In this document: positions 7,774 through 15,053 of the stretch, piece after piece
How the letters are laid out: each line of letters begins with the position of its first letter
Numbering within the stretch: the stretch's first letter is position 1
Assembly: GCA_002412595.1 (NCBI GenBank)
Contig: DHVJ01000064.1
Location: 24,835 to 43,660, forward strand
DNA: 18,826 nt
Direction of reading: 5' to 3'
DNA from: Anaerolineaceae bacterium UBA5211
GTDB lineage: Bacteria > Chloroflexota > Anaerolineae > Anaerolineales > Anaerolineaceae
Made by a program: the position numbers and the translations under genes
Notes under the pieces: model-generated
What the model saw: the letters and a program-made list of their open reading frames with translations, nothing else
Databases searched by the model: none
What the model was told of the DNA's origin: nothing

Positions 7774-8787
7774 TCATGCCTCTCGTGAAATATCTACAGC
7801 GCTATATAGGAAACCCATCCCCCAGGAAAAATGCATCACTGTAATTGCTAAAACCATGTATAGATAACATATATTTCTTCGTTTAATAGCCTCTAGAATG
7901 CTGAAAACCAATAAAATGGTCAGGTAAATTCCAAGAATTCCTGCCAGTATTATACGAGCAAAATTCGAGAATAACGCCAAAATTATAAAAAGGATCACAC
8001 CAAAAACAAAGAGCGGCGGGATCGCCTGACGCCAACGGATGGTTTTGGGATAACGTTTCAACATCCTGAGTTTCCAGTAACCGTAACGCCAATATTGTCT
8101 GGCCAGTTGTTTTAAATTTTTACGAGCAAAATAACGAGAGCGAATACGTGGATCCAACCACACCTTTCCGCCACTTAATCGCAGGCGGGTGTTGAATTCA
8201 TAATCCTCATTGGAAAGCAAACTCTCATCAAAACAACCCACTTTATTAAATATTTCTTTTGAGAAAGCCCCAAAAGGCACCGTATCCACAAATGCTGCTT
8301 TTTTTGCGATTCGATATAGAGCATCCCCCGCGCCCAGCGGATGCGAAGCTGCCGCGGCTATGGCTTTGGCTATGCAGCTATCCTGCCCGGGTTCGATCTC
8401 CCAAACTCCGCCCACGTTATCCGCAATACCTTCTTTGAGCATTTGAACGCTCAAGGCAATATATTCCTGGTCAGGAACTGAATGCGCATCCAGACGAACC
8501 AGATACGTCCCTTTGGCTGCCTGTGCAGCTGTGTTGACCGCAGCCGGAATGGTTCGCTTGGGATTGTCCACCACGATTATACGCAACTCAGGGTGATCAT
8601 CTGCGAATTGAGCAATCTTCGCACGGGTGTCATCTTCAGAAAGCGCATCTGCAATGACCACTTCCATTTGGGTGCTCGGATAGGTTTGCTCCAGCAATGC
8701 CTGCAATAATAATTGGATCGTTTCTCCCTCGTTGTAGCAAGGGATAATTACGGATACTTCAATGGGAGAGTTATTTATTGGTCGCAT
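7774..8787 (-). CDS. Glycosyltransferase family 2 with C-terminal membrane helices (ExoA-like)
   Basis: An inverting GT-A-fold transferase, probably extending the lipid-linked sugar at the cytoplasmic membrane face. The 337 residues start with VSVIIPCYNEGETI (11-24), then VVIADALSEDDT (43-54), a metal-binding LDAH (99-102, the DxD position), VPFGAFSKEIF and the SNEDYEFNTRLR segment that usually carries the catalytic acid residue. About three hydrophobic helices fill the last 90 residues, as in ExoA-type succinoglycan glucosyltransferases. That resemblance is from memory of the family, so donor and linkage stay open. The start overlaps the end of the histidine kinase gene by 17 bases, and nine bases separate the stop from the phosphotransferase gene. 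The 3' part encoding the helices is AT-rich compared with the right half of the window (one 60-base line near 7921 counts 38% GC). Confidence 0.92.
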   Translation of the reverse strand: MRPINNSPIEVSVIIPCYNEGETIQLLLQALLEQTYPSTQMEVVIADALSEDDTRAKIAQFADDHPELRIIVVDNPKRTIPAAVNTAAQAAKGTYLVRLDAHSVPDQEYIALSVQMLKEGIADNVGGVWEIEPGQDSCIAKAIAAAASHPLGAGDALYRIAKKAAFVDTVPFGAFSKEIFNKVGCFDESLLSNEDYEFNTRLRLSGGKVWLDPRIRSRYFARKNLKQLARQYWRYGYWKLRMLKRYPKTIRWRQAIPPLFVFGVILFIILALFSNFARIILAGILGIYLTILLVFSILEAIKRRNICYLYMVLAITVMHFSWGMGFLYSAVDISREA

Positions 8788-10183
8788 CTTCTATGGGTAG
8801 TTTTACCATAAAAGTGCTACCTTCGCCGACTTTACTGGAAACGGTTATTTCACCACCGTGTGCTTCCACGACCTGCTTGGAAATGGCCAAGCCCAGTCCA
8901 ACTCCGCGCCCCTCGCCACCCGGCCGGGACTTATCCACCTGATAAAACCGTTCGAAAATACGACCGCATTCCTCTTCAGAAATGCCGGGGCCAGCATCAA
9001 AGACCGTCACCAATGCCTGATTTTCATGCCGGCTGACCGTTACTCCTATTTCTGAACCGGGTTTGGAAAACTTAATAGCGTTGTCAAGCAGGTTCGAAAA
9101 AACTTGGGCAAGGCGCACAGCATCAGCATAAAGCATAATCTCATCGGTATAATCCGTATTCACTTTGAGGTTAGATTTCTCAAATTCATAATAGAATCGG
9201 TCAATTATTGTCTGCACCAGGCGATTTAATTCCACATCTTCCTTGGTCATGGCCATGGTACCAGCATCAAGCTTTGCTAATGTCAATAAATCGTTGACCA
9301 ATACATTCAGCCGGTTTGTCTCATTTAAAATCACCTCGGAGGCGTGCTTGACATCTTTCTCATCATGCACCATTCCATCGTAAATTGCTTGAGAGAAGCC
9401 CTGAATGGAAGTCAATGGGGTTTTAAATTCGTGAGATACATTAGCCACAAGATCCCGCTGCGATTTCAAGCTTTTTTCAACCTTCTGGCTCATATCGTTC
9501 ATAGCATGTGCCAATTGTTGAACTTCCATTGGACCTTCTATAGGGATGGTCTCATATTTTCCCACAGCAATATTTTGGGCCGATTCAGAAATGTTTCGCA
9601 GCGGACGTGTAATCCACTCCGCCATAAACCAGCTCAGCACAAATGCCCCTATTAAAGCAAACAGACCCGTGCGCAGCAGCGGTTTGACCAATTCATCCTG
9701 AAATAGCGATTGTATGGCTACATCCGGTCGCCGGGCAGCCACCAGTAAAAAATAGTTTTCATTGATCTGACTGATTTGGTAAAACCAATCTTCTTTTTCC
9801 GGATCACGATAAACCAGGGCACGGTCATTGCTGCGATCAGCCGTTTCGTAAGGATCGTATATTTTGGGAATCTGGTCTTCTCGATAATCTATGGTGTGGA
9901 AAAGCAATGTTCCGGAATTATCCACAATGGCCACCTGCACATCCAATAATTCAGCTTCTTTGAAGAATAATTGAATAGTCGGATCCCAATCTGAATCAAT
10001 CACAAATGCCAGACGATCAGTCAGCAGATTGGATACCAAATCCATACGCAGGAAAATCTGGCGGTAAAGCAGCGGACTGCGCTGAAAAGCAAAAATGATG
10101 CCAGCTGAGGCCAGAGTTAACACAATGAAAATAATCAATGTGTAAGTCAGCCACAGCCGGGTGTTAATTGAAGAGGAATACAT
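8771..10183 (-). CDS. HAMP/HisKA sensor histidine kinase
   Basis: A membrane sensor kinase that autophosphorylates on histidine and passes phosphate to the regulator encoded just upstream. Using the ATG at 10183 (470 residues), the order is: membrane helix about 11-33, extracytoplasmic sensor region about 34-170 with no recognised fold, second helix about 172-188, HAMP about 189-242, H-box VSHEFKTPLTS (250-260, His at 251), N-box LLDNAIKFS (366-374), DAGPGIS (G1), FERFYQVDKSR (F-box) and GVGLGLAIS (G2). The set is complete. The ATG shares one base with the regulator stop codon (TGATG); a TTG directly before it would add one residue. No good ribosome binding site is seen, so it probably depends on coupling. 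Its stop lies inside the glycosyltransferase start, tying it to the envelope-sugar genes, which are plausible targets. Confidence 0.95.
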   Translation of the reverse strand: MYSSSINTRLWLTYTLIIFIVLTLASAGIIFAFQRSPLLYRQIFLRMDLVSNLLTDRLAFVIDSDWDPTIQLFFKEAELLDVQVAIVDNSGTLLFHTIDYREDQIPKIYDPYETADRSNDRALVYRDPEKEDWFYQISQINENYFLLVAARRPDVAIQSLFQDELVKPLLRTGLFALIGAFVLSWFMAEWITRPLRNISESAQNIAVGKYETIPIEGPMEVQQLAHAMNDMSQKVEKSLKSQRDLVANVSHEFKTPLTSIQGFSQAIYDGMVHDEKDVKHASEVILNETNRLNVLVNDLLTLAKLDAGTMAMTKEDVELNRLVQTIIDRFYYEFEKSNLKVNTDYTDEIMLYADAVRLAQVFSNLLDNAIKFSKPGSEIGVTVSRHENQALVTVFDAGPGISEEECGRIFERFYQVDKSRPGGEGRGVGLGLAISKQVVEAHGGEITVSSKVGEGSTFMVKLPIEDATNK

Positions 10184-10863
10184 CAAAGGGTCAGCTTATA
10201 TCCATACCCGGTTACAGTTTCAATTTGTGTTTGAGCAGCCTGGATTTTACGCCGCAGCTGCGCAATATGGACATCCACGGTGCGGGTTTGACCGGCGAAA
10301 TCATATCCCCAGGCTAAATAAAGCAACTGATCGCGGGAAAAGACTCGGCTTGGTTCTTCCGACAAGACGCGCAATAATTCAAATTCCTGCGTGCGTAGTT
10401 TTACCAAATCACCTTTAACCTTGACTTCACGGCGTTTGATATCCAGGGTAATATCTCCCACGTAGAGTATTTCTTCCTGGGTTTGTCTCTTCAGGGTAAC
10501 CCGGCGCAAAACAGCTTTGATTCGCGCAACCAATTCGCGCGGGTTAAACGGTTTCGTTAAATAATCATCCGCGCCTAATTCCAGGCCAACAATTTTGTCA
10601 ATCTCTTCATCTTTTGCGGTCAGCATGATGATCGGCACCTGGTTCTCTTCCGAGCGTAATTTCTTGCAGACTTCAAAGCCATCCATGCCGGGGAGCATCA
10701 CATCCAGCACAACCAGATCCGGCGAATCGGCCATGATTGTCTCATAAGCTTGTTTTCCATCTTTGAAGCCTTTGACCTGGAAACCTTCTTTTTCAAGATA
10801 GATGCGCACGAAATCGATGATACTGGCTTCATCATCGACCACATAAATTTGCTCGGGCTGCAT
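10183..10863 (-). CDS. OmpR/PhoB-family response regulator
   Basis: A 226-residue DNA-binding regulator and partner of the co-transcribed kinase. The receiver domain (about 5-115) shows the acidic pair Asp10-Asp11, phosphoacceptor Asp54 in VVLDVMLPGMDG, Thr82 in IIMLTAKDEE and Lys104 in YLTKPFNPREL. The C-terminal winged-helix domain (about 128-224) contains LRTQEFELLRVL, RVFSRDQLL and the recognition-helix segment RTVDVHIAQLRRKI, ending in the usual ETVTGYGYKL hairpin. The ATG follows an AAGGAG with a short spacer. It starts 16 bases after the ridA stop and its own stop overlaps the kinase ATG by one base. Its target sites are not evident; autoregulation of the cluster is likely by analogy only. 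Confidence 0.96.
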   Translation of the reverse strand: MQPEQIYVVDDEASIIDFVRIYLEKEGFQVKGFKDGKQAYETIMADSPDLVVLDVMLPGMDGFEVCKKLRSEENQVPIIMLTAKDEEIDKIVGLELGADDYLTKPFNPRELVARIKAVLRRVTLKRQTQEEILYVGDITLDIKRREVKVKGDLVKLRTQEFELLRVLSEEPSRVFSRDQLLYLAWGYDFAGQTRTVDVHIAQLRRKIQAAQTQIETVTGYGYKLTL

Positions 10864-10879
10864 ATACTCCTTCAGCGCT

Positions 10880-11275
10880 TCACGCCGTCAGCGCGATCGC
10901 TTCTATTTCAACCAAGCCACCTTTGGGCAGCGCCGCTACCTGGATGGTAGAACGTGCCGGTGGGTCGGATTTGAAAAACTCCGCATAAACCGCGTTCATT
11001 TTGGCAAAATCATTCATATCCTTCAGGAATACAGTTGTTTTCACCACGTGTTCCATAGTTAGGTTGTTGGATTGCAGGATGCTTTGCAGGTTCGTCAAGG
11101 CTTGTTTGGTTTGCGCCTCCACCCCGCCTTCTACCAGGCTGCCGCTCTGCGGCTCCAACCCAAGCTGGCCTGATAGGAAAATATACGCGTCTGTCTGGAT
11201 TCCTGCCGAATAAGGGCCAACCGCTTTGGGTGCATTAGGTGAACCAATTACTTGTTTATTTGCTGATATTGCCAT
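10880..11275 (-). CDS. ridA: RidA family enamine/imine deaminase
   Basis: A 131-residue YjgF/YER057c/UK114 protein. Family members form trimers and hydrolyse reactive enamine/imine intermediates released by PLP enzymes such as threonine dehydratase, giving 2-ketoacids and ammonia. Family features visible are APKAVGPYSAGI (16-27), a SGQLGLEP strand, the QTKQALTNLQSIL helix, VVKTTVFLKDMNDFAKMN, and PARSTIQVAALPKGGLVEIEAIA. The last contains the arginine that binds the substrate carboxylate and the glutamate near the C-terminus. The start is supported by a GGAGGT five bases before the ATG. It heads the minus-strand cluster, 16 bases before the response regulator. Its role there is unclear; a metabolic link to the threonine genes on the opposite strand is possible but unproven. 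Confidence 0.95.
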   Translation of the reverse strand: MAISANKQVIGSPNAPKAVGPYSAGIQTDAYIFLSGQLGLEPQSGSLVEGGVEAQTKQALTNLQSILQSNNLTMEHVVKTTVFLKDMNDFAKMNAVYAEFFKSDPPARSTIQVAALPKGGLVEIEAIALTA

Positions 11276-11280
11276 TCTAA

Positions 11281-11300
11281 ACCTCCGTTAATTTATTATA
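11281..11300 (-). promoter_or_regulatory. Putative ridA promoter -10 box and ribosome binding site
   Basis: On the minus strand a perfect TATAAT lies at 11300-11295, followed after a short gap by GGAGGT at 11286-11281, five bases before the ridA ATG. No convincing -35 box is seen at the usual spacing. If used, the leader would be very short (about 13 bases) and transcription would run into the nine-gene envelope cluster. Confidence 0.5.
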
Positions 11301-11355
11301 TCCAGATGATGTTCTTACAGCTTCCTATTAATGTAAAATTGTCGTAAAAACAGGC

Positions 11356-11364
11356 TGGTATAAT
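11356..11364 (+). promoter_or_regulatory. Putative extended -10 promoter of prfA
   Basis: TGGTATAAT matches the extended -10 consensus (TGnTATAAT) in the 144-base divergent gap between ridA and prfA. Transcription would start near 11371, giving a leader of about 49 bases with an AAAAGG at 11406-11411 before the prfA ATG. The nearest TTG-type hexamer (11339-11344) is only 14 bases upstream, so the extended -10 probably carries recognition. Confidence 0.55.
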
Positions 11365-11419
11365 TTATAAATTATAGTTTAAATCCCGTAACAGGAAATT
11401 CAAAGAAAAGGTCAGTTTT

Positions 11420-12481
11420 ATGCTTTTAGAAAGTCTTGCCGCCGTCGAAACACGGTTTAAGGAAATTAATAAATCTATCGAAGAAAATATTGACGACTAC
11501 CAAAAAGTCGCGGAGCTTTCCAAGGAAAAATCCGACTTGGAAGAAATTGTTGAGAAAGCTAATTTCTACCGCCAGACGCTGAAATCCATTGAAGAAGCTG
11601 AGTTCCTCCTGAACTCTGAAGATGAGGATATGCGCAATCTGGCTCAGGAAGATTTGGAAAAACTGCAGCCGCTTTCCGTTAAACTGGAAGCGGAACTGAA
11701 AAATATTCTCGTACCCAAAGATCCGCGCGACAGACGCAATGTAATCATCGAAATCCGCGCCGGTACCGGCGGCGATGAAGCCGGGCTATTTGCCGCAGAT
11801 CTGTACCGCATGTACACCCATTACGCAGAAAATCATCGCTGGGCCGTGGAAGTTCTTTCGCAAAACGAAACCGGTATCGGTGGTCTGAAAGAGATCATTT
11901 TCATGGTCAAAGGCCGCGGCGCTTATTCCAGATTCAAATATGAATCCGGTGTCCACCGCGTACAGCGCATCCCCAGCACAGAATCCTCCGGCCGGATCCA
12001 TACCTCCACGGTCACTGTAGCCGTACTGGCGGAAGCCGAGGATGTGGATATCCAAATTCCGGATTCCGATCTGCGCATCGATGTTTACAAATCCGCAGGA
12101 GCCGGCGGGCAAAACGTTCAGAAAAACATGACCGCGGTACGCATCACCCACCTGCCCTCAAACATCGTGGTAGCCTGCCAGGATGAGCGTTCGCAGCTGC
12201 AAAACCGCCTGCGCGCCATGAGCATTCTGCGCGCTCGTTTGTATGAGATTGAGGAAGAAAAACGCTTGGCCGCGGAAAGTGCTGCTCGTCGTTCACAGGT
12301 CGGCAGCGGTGAACGCTCCGAAAAGATCCGTACCTACAACTATCCGCAATCACGTGTCACCGATCACCGCATCAATGTCTCCTCCCACAATTTACCCACC
12401 ATAATGGAGGGCAACCTGGATGTTTTCATTGATGAGTTAGCGATGCAGGATGAAGCGGAGCGATTATCCGAAACTGAGTAA
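11420..12481 (+). CDS. prfA: Peptide chain release factor 1
   Basis: RF1 ends translation at UAA and UAG codons. The 353 residues are the family's usual length. The N-terminal helical domain is followed by the RAGTGGDEAGLFA segment (113-125). The codon-recognition region RIPSTESSGRIHTS (183-196) contains Pro-Ser-Thr at 185-187, the PxT tripeptide position typical of RF1 rather than the SPF of RF2. GAGGQ follows (227-231), whose Gln231 triggers peptide release. After GGQ the sequence reads NVQKNMTAVRITH instead of the commoner HVNTTDSAVRITH. The ATG follows AAAAGG by eight bases. It starts a plus-strand run with prmC, whose product methylates the GGQ glutamine, a common gene pairing. The 3' end overlaps the longest possible prmC frame by 32 bases. 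Confidence 0.97.
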   Translation: MLLESLAAVETRFKEINKSIEENIDDYQKVAELSKEKSDLEEIVEKANFYRQTLKSIEEAEFLLNSEDEDMRNLAQEDLEKLQPLSVKLEAELKNILVPKDPRDRRNVIIEIRAGTGGDEAGLFAADLYRMYTHYAENHRWAVEVLSQNETGIGGLKEIIFMVKGRGAYSRFKYESGVHRVQRIPSTESSGRIHTSTVTVAVLAEAEDVDIQIPDSDLRIDVYKSAGAGGQNVQKNMTAVRITHLPSNIVVACQDERSQLQNRLRAMSILRARLYEIEEEKRLAAESAARRSQVGSGERSEKIRTYNYPQSRVTDHRINVSSHNLPTIMEGNLDVFIDELAMQDEAERLSETE

Positions 12482-13337
12482 ACCGCTCAGTATGCAAAAG
12501 CTGGGAGATTGGTTGGCCGGCGCCCGGCGGGCATTAAGTGCCCTGCCGCAGGAGCCCGCTACCAGTCTTTATGCACTTGCCGCGCACACGCTGCAGCAGC
12601 CCGCCTACTGGCCGCAAGCACACCCGGAATATGAACTTGCGCCCGACCAGCTTGAAACGCTGGAACACATGCTCCAACAATTGTTGGCCGGCGAACCGCT
12701 GCCTTACCTGCTTGAAAACCAGTCCTTTTACGGGCTGGATTTCTTTGTTAATGACCAAGTGCTCATTCCCCGCCCTGAAACGGAACTACTGGTTGAGCGC
12801 GCGCTGAACTGGTTGGGACAGCACCCACACGCACGCCTGGCTGCCGACGTCGGCACCGGCAGCGGTTGTATTGCCCTTTCTATTGCCAGCCATTGCCCGC
12901 AGGTCCAGCTCATCGCAACCGATCGCTCTTTTCAAAGCCTGTTAGTCGCCCGGCAAAATCGCACGCGTCTTACATTGCAAGAACGGGTTGACCTGCTGCA
13001 GTGCGATTTATTATCCAGCGTGGGCTCCAGCATCGACCTGATTTGCGCCAACCTGCCCTATATACCTTCAGCGAAATTGGAGACATTGGATGTCGCCCGC
13101 CACGAACCGCTGGGTGCGCTGGACGGCGGTCCGGACGGCTTGCGCCTGATCGAACGGTTATTATCCCAGGCCAGATCACGCCTGAATCCTAACGGCATGA
13201 TCTTGCTGGAGATTGAATATTCCCAATCCGAGTCCATTAAAACCTTGATTTGGTCCTATTTTCCACAGGCAAGCGTTACAATTATGCCGGATTTGAACCA
13301 GCTGCCCAGGCTGGCTATTATTGAGACAGGAAATTAA
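12450..13337 (+). CDS. prmC: Release factor glutamine N5-methyltransferase PrmC (HemK)
   Basis: An S-adenosylmethionine-dependent enzyme that methylates the GGQ glutamine of release factors. Numbering from the ATG at 12450, the helical N-terminal domain spans about 15-95. LIPRPETELLVE (105-116) and the SAM-binding DVGTGSGCIALSIA (133-146) follow, then the acidic ATD at 156-158 and the active-site segment ANLPYIP (200-206). The classic motif is NPPY; here it is Asn-Leu-Pro-Tyr at 201-204, keeping the glutamine-contacting Asn and Tyr region but changing the first proline. Total length is 295 residues from 12450 or 281 from an internal ATG at 12492. The shorter form aligns better with usual PrmC starts and avoids the 32-base overlap with prfA. 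Neither has a strong ribosome binding site. tsaC follows after five bases. Confidence 0.94.
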   Translation: MKRSDYPKLSKPLSMQKLGDWLAGARRALSALPQEPATSLYALAAHTLQQPAYWPQAHPEYELAPDQLETLEHMLQQLLAGEPLPYLLENQSFYGLDFFVNDQVLIPRPETELLVERALNWLGQHPHARLAADVGTGSGCIALSIASHCPQVQLIATDRSFQSLLVARQNRTRLTLQERVDLLQCDLLSSVGSSIDLICANLPYIPSAKLETLDVARHEPLGALDGGPDGLRLIERLLSQARSRLNPNGMILLEIEYSQSESIKTLIWSYFPQASVTIMPDLNQLPRLAIIETGN

Positions 13338-13342
13338 TCTGC

Positions 13343-13966
13343 ATGAAAACCAGGATCATTTCACAGAGCGATCCAGGCGCGGCCGCAGCCGCGCTTGAAA
13401 TTATCCGCGCCGGCGGTGTAGTGGCTGTACCCACTGATACCGTATATGGCATTGCCTGCGCGGTGGATAACCCGACCGCCATCCGGCAACTGTACCAGAT
13501 CAAAGAACGCGACGCACTCAAAGCCATTCCCGTGCTGGTTGGCACCCATGACCACCTGGAAAATCTGGCGTTGGATTTCAACACAGCCGCGCGCCAACTC
13601 GCGCTGCGTTTCTGGCCAGGCGCGCTGACCGTCATCGTAGAAAAAAACCCGGATTTACCCGCTGAATTAACCCTTTATCCCACTGTCGGTTTGCGCATGC
13701 CGGCTTATGACTGGCTGCTGGCGCTGATGCGCACCTGCGGCCCATTGGCGGCCACCTCCGCCAACTTATCCGGCGCGCCCAGTCCGGCAACAGCCGAAGA
13801 AGTGCTGGTTCAATTGGATGGGCGTGTGGAATTGATTGTCGATGGCGGGCGCTGCGAAGGTGGTATTCCATCCACCATGGTAGATTGCAGCCAAGAGCTG
13901 GTCAAAGTCCTGCGTGAAGGCGGCATCCCTTCGGCGGATATTTTTCAGGTAATTTCAGACGTGTAA
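13343..13966 (+). CDS. tsaC: Threonylcarbamoyl-AMP synthase (TsaC/Sua5 family, single domain)
   Basis: This enzyme makes threonylcarbamoyl-AMP from threonine, bicarbonate and ATP, the first step of the t6A37 modification of tRNAs reading ANN codons. The 207 residues are a YrdC domain only, without the C-terminal Sua5 extension. Motifs seen are GGVVAVPTDTVYGIAC (25-40), IKERDALKAIPVLV (53-66, with the KxR ligand set), FWPGALTVIVE, TVGLRMP, PLAATSANLSG (132-142) and GIPSTMVD (174-181, usually PSTVVD). It lies five bases after prmC, a frequent neighbour order (prfA-prmC-sua5), and 31 bases before thrC. An AGGAAA lies about 11 bases before the ATG. The name sua5 would be equally acceptable; function is well supported by the family. 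Confidence 0.95.
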   Translation: MKTRIISQSDPGAAAAALEIIRAGGVVAVPTDTVYGIACAVDNPTAIRQLYQIKERDALKAIPVLVGTHDHLENLALDFNTAARQLALRFWPGALTVIVEKNPDLPAELTLYPTVGLRMPAYDWLLALMRTCGPLAATSANLSGAPSPATAEEVLVQLDGRVELIVDGGRCEGGIPSTMVDCSQELVKVLREGGIPSADIFQVISDV

Positions 13967-13997
13967 TTTTTATACCAATTGGAGGGTATTCAACACC

Positions 13998-15053
13998 ATG
14001 TCTTATCAGGGAATCATCGAAACCTACAGACCATTATTGAACATACCGGAAGGAATGCAGGCGATCAGCCTGCTGGAAGGCAACACACCGCTCATCCCGG
14101 TTCCTAAAATTGCCGACCGGTTGGGCGGCGGATTCGACTTGCGGGTTAAATTTGAGGGATTGAACCCCAGCGGCTCTTTCAAGGACCGCGGCATGACCGT
14201 CGCAGTCAGCGAGGCCGCGCACCGCGGTGCCAAGACTGTCATCTGCGCCTCCACCGGCAACACAGCCGCCTCTGCGGCCGCCTATGCGGCTCGCTCCGGT
14301 ATGCGCGCCATCGTCATCATCCCAGCCGGTAAGGTCGCAGCCGGCAAACTGGCCGGCGCCATCGCATACGGCGCACAGGTTATCCAGATCGACGGCTCGT
14401 TTGATGATGCGCTTAGTTTAGTAGTCGCCATCTCCAACAAATATCCCATTGCGTTGGTCAATTCGCTCAACCCCTTCCGCCTAGAAGGTCAGAAGAGCGC
14501 AGCCTTTGAATTGTGCGAAACATTAGGAAATGCGCCGGATTGGCTAGCCCTGCCGGTCGGAAACGCCGGCAACATCACAGCCTATTGGATGGGCTTTAAA
14601 CAATATCATCAGCAGAAAAACACGGCACTGCCGCAAATTTTAGGTGTGCAGGCCGCTGGTTCTGCCCCGCTGGTATTGGGACATCCAGTCGAACACCCCG
14701 AAACGATCGCCACCGCCATCCGCATCGGCAAACCTGCGCGCGGTGAAGAAGCCGTCACGGCTGCCAGCGAATCACATGGGCGCATCATTGCCGCCAGCGA
14801 CGACGAAATCCTGGCCGCGCAAAAATTATTGGCCGCCAGCGGTATCTGGGTGGAACCTGCCTCCGCTGCCGGTTTGGCTGGACTGATCAAAGAAGTGGAT
14901 GCCGGAAAGCTGGATTTGGCCGGCAAGAAAGTGGTTATCGTCTGCACCGGCCACGGCTTGAAGGACCCCGATATCATCACTGCCCAATTCATCAAACCGC
15001 AGGTGGTCAAATCTGAGTTAGGCGAGCTGGAAAAGGTTATCTTACATGACTGA
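13998..15053 (+). CDS. thrC: Threonine synthase
   Basis: A PLP enzyme converting O-phosphohomoserine to threonine and phosphate, the last step of the pathway. The 351 residues match the shorter bacterial/archaeal-type threonine synthases. Visible are LLEGNTPLIPVPK (25-37), KFEGLNPSGSFKDRGM (51-66) with the PLP-binding Lys62, ICASTGNTAASAAAYAARSGM (the substrate-binding STGNT loop), a glycine-rich LPVGNAGNITAYW phosphate-binding turn, EPASAAGLAGL and VIVCTGHGLKD near the end. GGAGGG at 13981-13986 precedes the ATG by 11 bases, the best ribosome binding site in the plus-strand run. The gene overlaps thrB by eight bases, so the two are translationally coupled. No homoserine dehydrogenase or aspartokinase is in the window. 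Confidence 0.96.
   Translation: MSYQGIIETYRPLLNIPEGMQAISLLEGNTPLIPVPKIADRLGGGFDLRVKFEGLNPSGSFKDRGMTVAVSEAAHRGAKTVICASTGNTAASAAAYAARSGMRAIVIIPAGKVAAGKLAGAIAYGAQVIQIDGSFDDALSLVVAISNKYPIALVNSLNPFRLEGQKSAAFELCETLGNAPDWLALPVGNAGNITAYWMGFKQYHQQKNTALPQILGVQAAGSAPLVLGHPVEHPETIATAIRIGKPARGEEAVTAASESHGRIIAASDDEILAAQKLLAASGIWVEPASAAGLAGLIKEVDAGKLDLAGKKVVIVCTGHGLKDPDIITAQFIKPQVVKSELGELEKVILHD

Noticed and set aside
14609..15010. 133-residue open frame antisense to thrC
   Set aside because: GC-rich coding DNA gives long antisense frames; the product is low in complexity (Ala/Ser/Pro/Cys) and no ribosome binding site or motif supports it.
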